Under the pieces are notes generated by a model, which worked only from the letters and a program-made list of their open reading frames with translations, ran no database searches and had not been told where the DNA came from. A DNA stretch of 64,000 nucleotides from Streptomyces durocortorensis (GTDB lineage: Bacteria; Actinomycetota; Actinomycetes; Streptomycetales; Streptomycetaceae): the NCBI RefSeq assembly GCF_031760065.1, contig NZ_CP134500.1, positions 6,014,001-6,078,000 of the forward strand. Direction: 5' to 3'. Positions 15,489 through 24,176 of this stretch are shown in pieces; position 1 is the stretch's first letter; every line of letters starts with the position of its first letter. A program made the translations under genes and the position numbers.

Positions 15489-17150
15489 CTAGGTCATCGA
15501 GGGGCCGGAATCGTTCAGCCAGGCCCACTCCGACCAGGTGGCGAAGCCGGTCTGCCAGCGGTGGTAGACGCCGACATGGCTGGTACCGAACACCTCGATG
15601 CGACCGTCGGCGTTGTTGCCCGCACTGACCGACGTACCGCCGCCGCCGAACTCCTCCCACTGCGAGAACTCCGCGTTCGGGCGGGTCTGCCAGGCATGGC
15701 CCGCCGCCGTGCCGTTCATGGCGAACACCTCGATCCGTCCGTCGACCGACCGTGCCGTGGCCAGCTCGGCGTCGGGGAGCCCGGCGGTGCCGGTCCACTT
15801 CGACCACGAGCTCGGGCCGGTCTGCCAGCGGTGGAACACGCCCTCCGAGTTGGAGGCGAAGACCTCCAGCCTGCCGTCCTGGTTGTAGCTGGCGGCCACC
15901 GCGTGCCCGCCCGTGCCGAAGGTCTCCCAGGCGGACCACCCGCCGTTGACGCGTGTTTGGTACAGGTGCTCGAACGTCGAGCCGGACAGCGCGAAGACCT
16001 CAAGACGGCCGTCGGGCGCGGTTTCCATGGCGAGCCGCGCGTTGGCCGGGCCGCCGTGGGTGCCCCCCCAGCCGGACCAGCCGCCGCTGGGCGCGGTCTG
16101 CCAGCGGTGGAACACCCCTTCGGCGTTGGAGGCGAACACCTCGATCCGACCGTCGGCGTTGTTGCCCGCGGCCAGTTCGTGCCCGCCGGTGCCGAAGGTC
16201 TCCCAGTCGGACCATCCGGCACTGGGCCGGGTCTGCCACATGTGATCGAACGTGCTGTCCGACAGTGCGAACAGCTCCAGCCGCCCGTCGGCGTTGGACG
16301 CCACCGCCAGCTGCGCGTTGCGCGGACCACCCGCGAACCGCCATGGCGACCACGCGCCGTTCACCTCGGTCTGCCATGCGTGATAGACCCCGTCGGCCCC
16401 GGCGGCGAAGGCCTCCAGCCGCCCGTCCGCGGATTGCCCGGACACGATCCGGCCGGAGGCGTACGGGTGCTTGGGGCCGCCGCTCGTGCCGGACCACAAC
16501 GCGTTGGCGATCAGCGTGGCGTCGCCCGCCTCGATCCCGTACAGGTGGCGCAGGTCCTCGCGCGGTTGCTGCACCTTCCAGCACACCTCGCCGATCGGCG
16601 CGTTGTTCCAGGAGCCGTCCGGGTAGCGCCGCTCCATGTCGTCGAGGAAGGCGTTGGTGGCGTAGGCCGGGTCCAGCCGCTGCTCCTTGCTGCCCCACCA
16701 GTCCTGCTGCTGGAACAGCCCGATGCTGGTGTGGTCGACCGCCTGGGAGTAGTTGTTCATGCTGGCTTCCACGATGATCGTGGCGATGGCGATCGCCGCG
16801 GCTCTCGGGTTGAGCCCCCGGTCCTTCACCGCCTGCGTGACCATCCGGGCACAGGACATCTTGTAGGCGTCCAGATATCCGGCCATCTTCGCCTTGAGCT
16901 GCGGGTTGAGCTGGGTGGCCATGACGCCGTCGGTGGCCGAGGGACCGGCCGGGTCGCACGGCGCGGTCGGAATGGCCAGGCCCTGAGGGCCGCTGAAGTA
17001 CCGCGAGACACCGGACCGGTCGTCACCCGGCCCGGGAGCGGGCAGGGGCCGGGCCACGGCGACCGAGGCGGTCAGCCCGATGATCAACGCCCAGATACCG
17101 GCCACCAGGGCCAGCCCGGTGAATGCGCGGTGCGAGCCGCTTCCTGCCAT
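15489..17150 (-). CDS. secreted lysozyme/transglycosylase-like protein with seven-repeat PLL-type propeller
   Basis: The 553-residue protein starts at ATG 17150 behind GGAGAGG. One N-terminal hydrophobic segment (AFTGLALVAGIWALIIGLTA) acts as signal or anchor. Residues about 95-220 resemble the lysozyme-like domain common in actinobacteria (RAAAIAIATIIVEASMNNYS, SIGLFQQQDWWGS, PAYATNAFLDDM). A catalytic Glu in IVEASM is plausible. Seven DGR[LI]EVF repeats then form the same propeller as in the two genes downstream on this strand. The three together look like a set of cell-wall or glycan hydrolases sharing one binding module. Confidence 0.75.
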   Translation of the reverse strand: MAGSGSHRAFTGLALVAGIWALIIGLTASVAVARPLPAPGPGDDRSGVSRYFSGPQGLAIPTAPCDPAGPSATDGVMATQLNPQLKAKMAGYLDAYKMSCARMVTQAVKDRGLNPRAAAIAIATIIVEASMNNYSQAVDHTSIGLFQQQDWWGSKEQRLDPAYATNAFLDDMERRYPDGSWNNAPIGEVCWKVQQPREDLRHLYGIEAGDATLIANALWSGTSGGPKHPYASGRIVSGQSADGRLEAFAAGADGVYHAWQTEVNGAWSPWRFAGGPRNAQLAVASNADGRLELFALSDSTFDHMWQTRPSAGWSDWETFGTGGHELAAGNNADGRIEVFASNAEGVFHRWQTAPSGGWSGWGGTHGGPANARLAMETAPDGRLEVFALSGSTFEHLYQTRVNGGWSAWETFGTGGHAVAASYNQDGRLEVFASNSEGVFHRWQTGPSSWSKWTGTAGLPDAELATARSVDGRIEVFAMNGTAAGHAWQTRPNAEFSQWEEFGGGGTSVSAGNNADGRIEVFGTSHVGVYHRWQTGFATWSEWAWLNDSGPSMT

Positions 17151-17214
17151 GGTGTGCCTCTCCGTCGGGAACTCCGCTCGTTGGCGGCCGACAGTAGAAA
17201 GCACCGATGAAAAA

Positions 17215-17290
17215 CCGATGGAATCGGCTCCCCCTGGCCCCCTGCCCCCCCCTGGCCCCCCTGCCCCCCCTGGCCCTCCCCATCCCGCCG
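17215..17290. repeat. pyrimidine-rich CCCCTGG-type tract
   Basis: Runs of CCCCTGGCC / CTGCCCCCC repeat here between divergent genes. No promoter was recognised in the tract. The start of the vWA gene follows at 17364. Confidence 0.6.
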
Positions 17291-17363
17291 CCCCGGGCGT
17301 TGTCAGTGCCTCCCCATAGAGTCGGAATCACCAGTCGGGGAGCCTCGGAGAGGGAGCACAGAC

Positions 17364-18422
17364 ATGTCCGCCAACAGGATTCAGCACAAGGTCAATCACG
17401 TCGCGCTGGTCGTGGACTGCTCGGGTTCCATGCGGCAGCACGAGAGTCAGCTCATCCGGGTCGTCGACGAGTTCGTGGCGGGGCTGAAGGCCGAGTCGGA
17501 CAGCCTCGGTCATGAGACCCGGATCAGCCTCTACTCCTTCGACCACAGGGTGGAGAACCTGGTCTGGGACATGGACGTGAAGCACCTGCCGTCCATGCGG
17601 GGGCTGTACAAGGTCAACAACGGTGCCACGGCGCTCATCGAGGCCTCTCTCAAGTCCCTGGACGACCTGGGGCACATCTGGGAGGAGTACGGCGAGCACA
17701 GCTTCCTCCAGATCGTGGTGACGGACGGCGAGGAGAACGCCTCCGGTGGCGATCGGCGGCACGACGGGGACATGGCGATCCTCGGCCCCTGGCTCGACAG
17801 GATCGCGGCGAAGATGGGCCGGCTGCCGGGGCACTGGACGTCCGCGATCCTCGTTCCGAACTCGCTGGCGAAGCGCACCGCCCAGAACTACGGCTTCCCG
17901 GCGGGGAACATCGCCATCTGGGACGCGGATTCCCAGGAAGGTGTGGAGGAGGCGATCGGCACCGTGCGCGCCGCCGCCACCAGCTTCCTGCGCGGACGGG
18001 AACAGGGCGTGCGCGGTACGAAGAATCTGTTCGCCGTCGGCCAGGACATATCGGTGGACGATGTACGGGCGGTCCTCGAACCGATCCCGGCCGACAAGTA
18101 CCGCCTCCTGAAGGTCGACAAGGAGATGGAGATCCGGCCGTTCGTCGAATCACACCCCGGTGTGGCGTATGAACGCGGCTCCTGCTACTACCAGTTGGGC
18201 GCCCGGGTGCAGGTTCAGCCGGGCAAGGAGGTCATCGTGGTCGAGAAGGACACCGACCGGGCGTATACGGGCGACGCGGCGCGCAGCCTCCTGTTCGGAA
18301 CGGGCGTCCACGGGACCGTATCCGTGAAGGCCGGAAACAACCCCAAGCTGGAGGTGTACGTGCAGAGTCGTTCGGTGAACAGGAAGCTCAAGGCGAACAC
18401 GCGTCTGCTCATCATGCTCTGA
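17364..18422 (+). CDS. von Willebrand factor A domain protein
   Basis: The 352-residue protein starts at ATG 17364 behind GGGAG. Residues 10-200 form a vWA domain with a full MIDAS: DCSGSM, a GATALIEA segment supplying the Thr, and VTDGEENAS. No signal peptide or membrane span is present, so the protein is cytosolic. The C-terminal 110 residues are beta-rich (GVAYERGSCYYQLGARVQV, KEVIVVEKDTDRAYTGDAAR), unlike classical MoxR partners. It stands alone, without an adjacent AAA ATPase. Function unknown; metal-dependent protein-protein binding is expected. Confidence 0.85.
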   Translation: MSANRIQHKVNHVALVVDCSGSMRQHESQLIRVVDEFVAGLKAESDSLGHETRISLYSFDHRVENLVWDMDVKHLPSMRGLYKVNNGATALIEASLKSLDDLGHIWEEYGEHSFLQIVVTDGEENASGGDRRHDGDMAILGPWLDRIAAKMGRLPGHWTSAILVPNSLAKRTAQNYGFPAGNIAIWDADSQEGVEEAIGTVRAAATSFLRGREQGVRGTKNLFAVGQDISVDDVRAVLEPIPADKYRLLKVDKEMEIRPFVESHPGVAYERGSCYYQLGARVQVQPGKEVIVVEKDTDRAYTGDAARSLLFGTGVHGTVSVKAGNNPKLEVYVQSRSVNRKLKANTRLLIML

Positions 18423-18510
18423 CGCCTGACGCCTGACGCCTGACGCCTGACGCCTGCCCTATGCCTTCCGGCGTTCTGCCCTCTGCCCTCTGCCCTCTGC
18501 CCTCCGACTC
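18420..18510. repeat. two adjacent 7-bp tandem repeat arrays after the vWA stop
   Basis: TGACGCC occurs five times starting from the stop codon itself, and CTGCCCT occurs about four times near 18476-18510. The first array copies the stop codon TGA in each unit. Confidence 0.85.
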
Positions 18511-18555
18511 TGTCTCCCTGGCCTCTGCTTGATGCCCGTGCTCAGGTCCCGGGGA

Positions 18556-19211
18556 TCAGCTCGCACCGGCCGGAGCCGATGTGTCCAGGGCCACCGAGAC
18601 GGCCAGCAGGCCGAGTGCCGTTCCCATCAGGTAGCGCTGGGCCCGGAGCCAGGAGGGGCGGCGGGCGAGGAAGAGCGCGATGGTACCGGCGGCCAGGACG
18701 ACGCTCAGGTTGACGGTGAGGGCCACGGCGATCTGGACGGAGCCGAGAACGATGCCCTGAAGGAGGACGTTCCCCGCTTCCAGGCTGATGAACTGAGGGA
18801 TGAGGGAGAGGTACATGATGGCGATCTTCGGGTTGAGCAGATTCGTCATCAGGCCCATGGTGAACAGCCTGCGCGGGGAGTCGTGGGGCATCTCCTGGGG
18901 GGGGCGAAGACGGAGACGCCCCCGGGCTTCAGGGCGCTCCACGCCAGGTAGGCCAAGTAGAGCGCACCGGCCATTTTCACAGCGACATACAGCGGGGGCA
19001 CGGCGAGGAACACCATCGACAGGCCGAGGTTCGTGGCCAGCAGATAGACCAGGAAGCCCACGGCGACACCGCCGAGGGACACGACACCGGCGCGTCGGCC
19101 CTGGGTGATGCTCCGGGAGACGAGGTAGATCATGTTCGGGCCGGGGGTGAGCACCATGCCCAGAGCCACCATCGCGACACCCAGCACTCCACCCAGCTCA
19201 ACCATGGCCAC
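18556..19211 (-). pseudogene. LysE/RhtB amino-acid exporter with a frameshift in a G8 run
   Basis: The N-terminal frame (ATG 19211) encodes LGVAMVALGMVLTPGPNMIY ... AYLAWSALKPGGVSVFAPP. The C-terminal frame continues QEMPHDSPRRLF and MGLMTNLLNPKIAIMYLSL to the stop near 18556. They join at a run of eight G on the plus strand (18897-18904); one more base would give the exact join APPQEM. Together they make a normal RhtB length of about 218 residues. The break may be a true mutation, a phase-variable tract or a sequencing error. The gene is divergent from a MocR regulator, a common pairing for exporters. Confidence 0.85.
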
Positions 19212-19354
19212 CCGCCGCTCTGTTCACGTCCCGAACACGTCCCGAACACGTCCCGACGTGCGCTGTCGCACCGGGGCAGCACCGGGATTGCTCCTGGTGT
19301 GGCTCGGGGCAATGCGAGTCTAGAGTCGCGCTTTAGCTCGGTTCAATACTGGAC

Positions 19355-19371
19355 ATTGCACTCGGTGCAAT
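19355..19371. promoter_or_regulatory. palindromic operator in the MocR/LysE divergent region
   Basis: ATTGCAC-TCG-GTGCAAT is a perfect inverted repeat in an unusually AT-rich stretch between the divergent genes. It is probably the MocR binding site governing both promoters. Confidence 0.65.
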
Positions 19372-19421
19372 GATGTGTTTCGATGCCACTCACTGCGGTT
19401 CGGTGCCGTTCACTACGGGGG

Positions 19422-20774
19422 GTGAGGTCCGTGAAGGACTTCCGGAGCGTTGCCGACACGGTGGCGCGGGAGATCGCCGCCGGTCGGCTGAAGCCCGGGG
19501 AACGGCTCCCTCCGCAACGGGAGTTCGCTCGGCGGTACGGCATAGCCAACTCCACGGCGACCCGGGTCTACCAGGAACTCGCCCGCCGGGGCCTCACCGT
19601 CGGCCAGGTGGGACGCGGCACGTTCGTGCGCGATGCCCCCGGTGCGCCCGCGCCGGCCCCCGCCCTGTCCGAACCCGCCGTCGGCCGGGTGGACCTGGAG
19701 CTCAATCATCCCGTAGTACCCGAGCAGGCCGGGCTGCTCGCCGCCGGGCTCGGCAGGCTGGTGCGCCCCGAGCGGCTGGAGTCGGTGCTCCGGCCGGTCG
19801 GCCCCGACGGCACTCCCGCGGCTCGCGAGGCGGCGGCGGACCTGCTCGCGCGGGGCGGCTGGCGCCCCCTCCCGGAGCGGGTCCTGTTCGCCGGGAACGG
19901 CCGTCAGGCGATCTCCGCCGCCATCGCCGCGCTGACCCGGCCGGGCGCGCGGCTGGGCGTCGAGGAGCTGACGTATCCGGTGCTCAAGGCCATCGCCGCC
20001 AGGCTCGGCGTCACCCTCGTGCCCCTGGCCATGGACGCGGAGGGGCTGATCCCCGAAGCGGTGGAGGAAGCGCACCGCGCCGAACCGCTGCACGCCGTCT
20101 ACGTACAGCCTGTTCTGCACAACCCGCTGTCCCTCACCATGCCCCCGAGCCGGCTGGACCGCCTGGCCGATGTGCTGCTCTCCTTGGGTATCCACGCCAT
20201 CGAGGACGCGGTCTGGGCCTTCCTCCGGGGCGACCTGCCGCCCCTCGCGTCGCGGGCCGCCGAGCGGACGGTGCTCGTCGACAGCGTGTCCAAGCGGTTG
20301 TCCCCGGGGCTGTCCCTCGGGTTCGCCGTGGCTCCCGCCGCGCTGGTGGGGAGGGTGGCCGCGTCCGTGCGCTCCGGGGGCTGGGTGCCGATGCGGTTTC
20401 CGCTGGAGGCGACGTGCCAGTGGCAGGCGGACGGTGCTGTCGACCTGCTCGTACGGGCCAAGCGGCGGGAGGTCATGGCGCGCCAGGAGATCGCGCGGGC
20501 CCACCTCGGTGACTTCCGCACCCGAAGTGATCCCCTCTCCTGCTACCTCTGGTGGGAGCTGCCGAGCCCCTGGCGAGCCGACACCTTCGTCGCGGCCGCC
20601 GCGCGGCACGGCATCGCGGTAACCCCGGCGGCGGCGTTCGCCGTCGGCCGCCACCGTGGCCCTCAGGCGATCCGCCTCGGCCTGGCCTCGCCCACCGTGG
20701 CGACCCTCTCCCGCGCCCTGTCGACCCTCGGCGATCTCGCCCGGTCCGCTCCGGAGGACCTCGTTCAGGACTGA
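19422..20774 (+). CDS. MocR-family regulator (GntR HTH fused to aminotransferase-like domain)
   Basis: The protein is about 450 residues. The N-terminal GntR winged helix (VADTVAREIAAGRLKPGERLPPQ ... ANSTATRVYQELARRGL) is joined to a fold-type I PLP domain. That domain has ELTYPVLKAIAARLGVT, VYVQPVLHNPLS, IEDAVWAFL and the PLP-Lys segment VDSVSKRLSPGLSLG. Such proteins sense an amino acid or amine through PLP. GTG 19422 is chosen; GTG 19431 is possible. The divergent LysE-type exporter is the probable target. The last codons and stop are duplicated just downstream. Confidence 0.88.
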   Translation: MRSVKDFRSVADTVAREIAAGRLKPGERLPPQREFARRYGIANSTATRVYQELARRGLTVGQVGRGTFVRDAPGAPAPAPALSEPAVGRVDLELNHPVVPEQAGLLAAGLGRLVRPERLESVLRPVGPDGTPAAREAAADLLARGGWRPLPERVLFAGNGRQAISAAIAALTRPGARLGVEELTYPVLKAIAARLGVTLVPLAMDAEGLIPEAVEEAHRAEPLHAVYVQPVLHNPLSLTMPPSRLDRLADVLLSLGIHAIEDAVWAFLRGDLPPLASRAAERTVLVDSVSKRLSPGLSLGFAVAPAALVGRVAASVRSGGWVPMRFPLEATCQWQADGAVDLLVRAKRREVMARQEIARAHLGDFRTRSDPLSCYLWWELPSPWRADTFVAAAARHGIAVTPAAAFAVGRHRGPQAIRLGLASPTVATLSRALSTLGDLARSAPEDLVQD

Positions 20775-20797
20775 CCGGAGGGCCTCGTTCAGGGCTG
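20751..20797. repeat. duplicated 3' end of the MocR gene
   Basis: A unit of about 24 bp containing CCTCGTTCAGGACTGA is repeated immediately as CCTCGTTCAGGGCTGA, so codons and stop are copied. The remaining 230 bp to the collagenase start show only an AT-richer promoter-like stretch (20885-20950). Confidence 0.8.
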
Positions 20798-21029
20798 AGG
20801 TGGGACGGGGCGGAGCTGAAGCCCTTCCGGGACTTCTTCGGTAGTTCTGCGGTACTTCCGTGGCGCATCCGGCCGTACGCCTTCTCAAAAGTAGTGCTGT
20901 GTGAAATTGTACTGTCGCATAGCACCCTGCGTGCCCATGTCAAAAGCGGTTTCCGGGGTGCTGTAGCGCCGTCCATCCCATCCCCATCCCCCCGCACCCG
21001 TTTCGGGTGTCCTCCCGAGGAGGCAGCTG

Positions 21030-23348
21030 GTGAGACCAGCCCGGACGCGATGTCAACGCGCCCTCAGGCAAGCAGCCCTGACGCTCTGCATGTGCATGGG
21101 CCTGACCCTGCTCGGCGGCCCTGCGTACGCATCCGCCGCGCCGTCCCCGTCCCGGACCGCACCGTCCCTGTCCGTGGCCACTTCTCCGTCTGCCGCCGAC
21201 AGGGCGGAGATCCCGCCCGTCGACGCGCTCAGCCGGAGTGGATCGGCCGAGCCCGAGCATGTCCGTGCCTCGGCGCTCCCGGTCGACGAGCGCGGGCCGG
21301 TTCCGGCCTCCGGTGAGGAGCGCAGACGGGACTACGACGAGCCTGACCAGGGGGCGGCCGCGGCCGAGGCCCCCTGCGATCCGGCCGACTTCACCTCCCG
21401 CACCGGCGCCGCCCTGGTTCGGCGGATCAAGGAGTCGACCGTCGGCTGCGTCAACACCCTGTTCGGCCTGACCGGGGAGAACGCCCGACTCGCCTTCCGC
21501 GAGGCGCAGATGGTGACCGTCGCGAACGCGCTGCGCGGCGCCTCCGACTACTACCCGGGTGACGATTCCACCGGCGTGCCGCAGCTGGTGCTGTATCTGC
21601 GCGCCGGGTACTACGTGCAGTGGTACAACGAGGCGGCCGTCGGCTCCTACGGGCCCGCGCTCACGGCCGCGATACGGCGCGGGCTCGACGCCTTCTTCGC
21701 CTCCCCGCGCTCTCGCGACGTCACCGACGCCAACGGCGAAACCCTCTCCGAAGCCGTCGTACTCATCGACAGTGCCCGGGAGAACGCCCGCTATCTCGGC
21801 GTGGTCGAGTGGCTGCTCACCGACTACGACAGCTCGTACAACGCCCTCTGGCACATGCGCAACGCCGTGAACAGCACCTTCACCGTGCTCTTCCGCGGGC
21901 ACCAGCTCCCGGCGTTCGTCACCGCCGTCACGGAGGACAGCAGCACCGCCGACACGGTGCACTCCTTCGCCTCACGCACCCTCGGCCTGCTGGGCACCGA
22001 TCACGCGTTCCTCACCATCAACGCGGGCCGCGAACTCGCCCGCTTCCTTCAGTACGACGCGCTGCGGCCCGCCGTCCGCCCGCAGGTGAGGGGGCTCCTC
22101 GGCCGGACGTCCATCACCGGCCCCACCGCCCCGCTGTGGGTGGGCCTCGCCGAGATGGCCAATCACTACGACGACGCCAACTGCGCGTACTTCGGTACCT
22201 GCGACCTCCCCGGCCGCCTGGACGACGCGGCGCTGCCCGTCCGGCACGAGTGCAGCGACAGTCTGCGCATCCGCGCCCAGGAGATGTCCGCCGCGCAGCT
22301 CGCCGCCACCTGCGAGAACCTTGCGGACCAGGACGCGTTCTTCCACGACATCGCCCGGGACGACGGGCCCGTCGCCGGGGACCTGAACACCCGCCTCGAA
22401 GTGGTCGTGTACGACTCCAGCGACGACTACGGCACGTACGCGGGCGCCATGTTCGGCATTGATACCGACAACGGCGGCATGTATCTGGAGGGCGACCCGA
22501 CCGCCGCCGGGAACCAGCCGCGCTTCATCGCGTACGAGGCCGAATGGCTGCGGCCCGACTTCCAGATCTGGAACCTCAACCACGAGTACACCCACTACCT
22601 CGACGGCCGCTTCACCATGGCCGGCGACTTCGCCGACGGGATGACCACCCCGACCGTCTGGTGGGTCGAGGGCTTCGCGGAGTACGTCTCGTACTCCTAT
22701 CGCCAACTCACCTACGAGAAGGCCCTGTCCGAGGCGGGCAAGCGCACCTACCCGCTGAGCACCCTCTTCGACACCACCTACGACAACAGCGACAGTGCCC
22801 GGGTGTACCGCTGGGGCTATCTCGCGGTCCGCTACATGCTCCAGTCGCACCGCGCCGACCTGGACATCGTCCTCGGCCACTACCGCGCCGGTGACTGGAA
22901 CGCCGCCCGCACGCACCTGAAGTCCACGATCGGCACCCGGTACGACAGCGACTGGTACGACTGGCTCACCGCCTGCACGGCGGGCGACTGCGGCGGGATC
23001 ACCGACCCGCCCAGCCTCCCCGAGTGCACCCTTCCCGACACGGCCCGGCTCGACCGCGACTGCGCACGCTCCGGGATCTCGGTCCGAGCCGGGGACTACG
23101 CCTACCTGTATCTCTATGTCCCCGCCGGAACACCGCGGTTGCGCATCACCACGGCCGGGGGAACGGGCAACGCCGACCTCTACCACCGGGCGGGCAGCTG
23201 GCCGAGCAAGACCTCGTACACCCACCGGTCCGCCGGGCCCGGGAACGCCGAGACGGTGACCGTGAACGCGCCCGAACCAGGCTGGCACTACGTCTCGGTC
23301 GCCGGTGAGCAGGCGGTCTCGGGGCTCGTGGTCTCCGCAGAGTACTGA
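21030..23348 (+). CDS. secreted M9-type collagenase with C-terminal PPC domain
   Basis: The 772-residue protein starts at GTG 21030 behind GAGGAGG. A signal peptide (AALTLCMCMGLTLLGGPAYA) leads to a collagenase N-terminal activator region and the M9 catalytic domain. The zinc motif is HEYTH (in LNHEYTHYLDGRF), and the downstream Glu ligand is in WWVEGFAEYVSY. After the catalytic domain a Cys-containing linker leads to a C-terminal pre-peptidase-type beta domain (AYLYLYVPAGTPRLRITTAG ... GWHYVSVAG). PKD repeats typical of clostridial enzymes are absent. It is expected to degrade collagen-like proteins outside the cell. Confidence 0.92.
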   Translation: MRPARTRCQRALRQAALTLCMCMGLTLLGGPAYASAAPSPSRTAPSLSVATSPSAADRAEIPPVDALSRSGSAEPEHVRASALPVDERGPVPASGEERRRDYDEPDQGAAAAEAPCDPADFTSRTGAALVRRIKESTVGCVNTLFGLTGENARLAFREAQMVTVANALRGASDYYPGDDSTGVPQLVLYLRAGYYVQWYNEAAVGSYGPALTAAIRRGLDAFFASPRSRDVTDANGETLSEAVVLIDSARENARYLGVVEWLLTDYDSSYNALWHMRNAVNSTFTVLFRGHQLPAFVTAVTEDSSTADTVHSFASRTLGLLGTDHAFLTINAGRELARFLQYDALRPAVRPQVRGLLGRTSITGPTAPLWVGLAEMANHYDDANCAYFGTCDLPGRLDDAALPVRHECSDSLRIRAQEMSAAQLAATCENLADQDAFFHDIARDDGPVAGDLNTRLEVVVYDSSDDYGTYAGAMFGIDTDNGGMYLEGDPTAAGNQPRFIAYEAEWLRPDFQIWNLNHEYTHYLDGRFTMAGDFADGMTTPTVWWVEGFAEYVSYSYRQLTYEKALSEAGKRTYPLSTLFDTTYDNSDSARVYRWGYLAVRYMLQSHRADLDIVLGHYRAGDWNAARTHLKSTIGTRYDSDWYDWLTACTAGDCGGITDPPSLPECTLPDTARLDRDCARSGISVRAGDYAYLYLYVPAGTPRLRITTAGGTGNADLYHRAGSWPSKTSYTHRSAGPGNAETVTVNAPEPGWHYVSVAGEQAVSGLVVSAEY

Positions 23349-23355
23349 GGGCGCC

Positions 23356-23380
23356 CTGCCCGCTGTCTGTCGTCGGGCAG
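23356..23380 (+). terminator. hairpin after the collagenase gene
   Basis: CTGCCCG (23356-23362) pairs with CGGGCAG (23374-23380) over an 11-nt loop, 8 bp after the stop. Confidence 0.6.
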
Positions 23381-23827
23381 CGGTCGCGGCATGCGGCATG
23401 TCACTTCGTCGTGTGGCACGTTGCTGCCGTGCTCAAGGGAGAGCACGCGCCATACGGCGCTCTTCTGTGTCGGCGCCGCGTGTGCCTACGGCGCCGCTCG
23501 TCTCGGTGTCCGTAGTCGACCGGGGGTCGGTCGCGGGCGGGACCAGTGGGTCAGGGGAGGGCGGCCTCTCCGTCTCGGGCAAGGGGCAGTCCCGGAAACG
23601 GAGTTGGTCGGCTTCTCACTCCGCCTCTGGGGGAGGGGGACTCGCCCAAGAGCTGCCTCCGGATACCGAGTTCGAGTGCAAGAGCGGACTCGTGGTCGCG
23701 GAAGGCCCCGAACCACGGAGTCTGTTGCGGGAGCGGGAGCGGGAGCGGGAGCTGACGCTGATGCCGGCTCCCGCTCCCGTCCGTCCCCGCCCTCGTTCAG
23801 CCGCCACCACGTCCACAAGTCGCGAAG
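23381..23827. other. 447-bp region without a supported gene
   Basis: No frame shows a recognisable protein or a good RBS. It contains a GGGAGC-type repeat forming a perfect 13-bp stem, CGGGAGCGGGAGC (23740-23752) with GCTCCCGCTCCCG (23767-23779). It looks like decayed sequence in front of the proline racemase remnant. Confidence 0.5.
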
Positions 23828-24045
23828 GTGAGCAGCGCTGTGCGCAGCCGTCGTACCGTCCACGCCGTCGACTCCCGCACCGAGGGCATGCCGACCCGTG
23901 TCGTCACCGGCGGCATCGGGACCGTATCCGGGGGTCCAGCAAGGCCGACCGGCTCACCTACTTCCAGGAGTACCTCGACGACCTGTGCACCTGGCTGATG
24001 TACGAACCGCGCGGCCACGCCGCGATGAGCGGGGCGATCCGTTCC
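23828..24045 (+). pseudogene. remnant of a proline racemase / 4-hydroxyproline epimerase gene
   Basis: From GTG 23828 (or 23840) one frame encodes RTVHAVDSRTEGMPTRVVTG and GIGTV, the hallmark N-terminus of proline racemase-family enzymes. After a run of G near 23932-23936 homology continues in another frame as LTYFQEYLDDLCTWLMYEPRGHAAMSGAI, and then stops matching. Only about 70 of the usual 330 residues remain, with one frameshift and a lost 3' part. The intact FCD-type GntR regulator downstream is the usual neighbour of hydroxyproline catabolic genes, so the pathway seems to have been lost here. Confidence 0.75.
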
Positions 24046-24176
24046 CGGCGGGGTTTCTGCTGTGACCGGCAGGATTCCGCTGGGACCGGGCGGCCGCGGG
24101 CGAAGCCCGCTGGGGTAACGTGATATTGCACTGATCGCTCGTCGCGAAGTTCGCGTCCCGCGCCCCGGAGGATGCC

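Noticed and set aside
11489..17150. Regularly spaced repeats that might suggest a CRISPR array
   Set aside because: They are roughly 145-bp coding repeats of propeller blades, in frame, with diverged DNA and no spacer structure.
23391..23831. 146-codon plus frame after the collagenase
   Set aside because: No RBS, no recognisable domain and low-complexity Gly/Ala/Asp end derived from a GGGAGC repeat.
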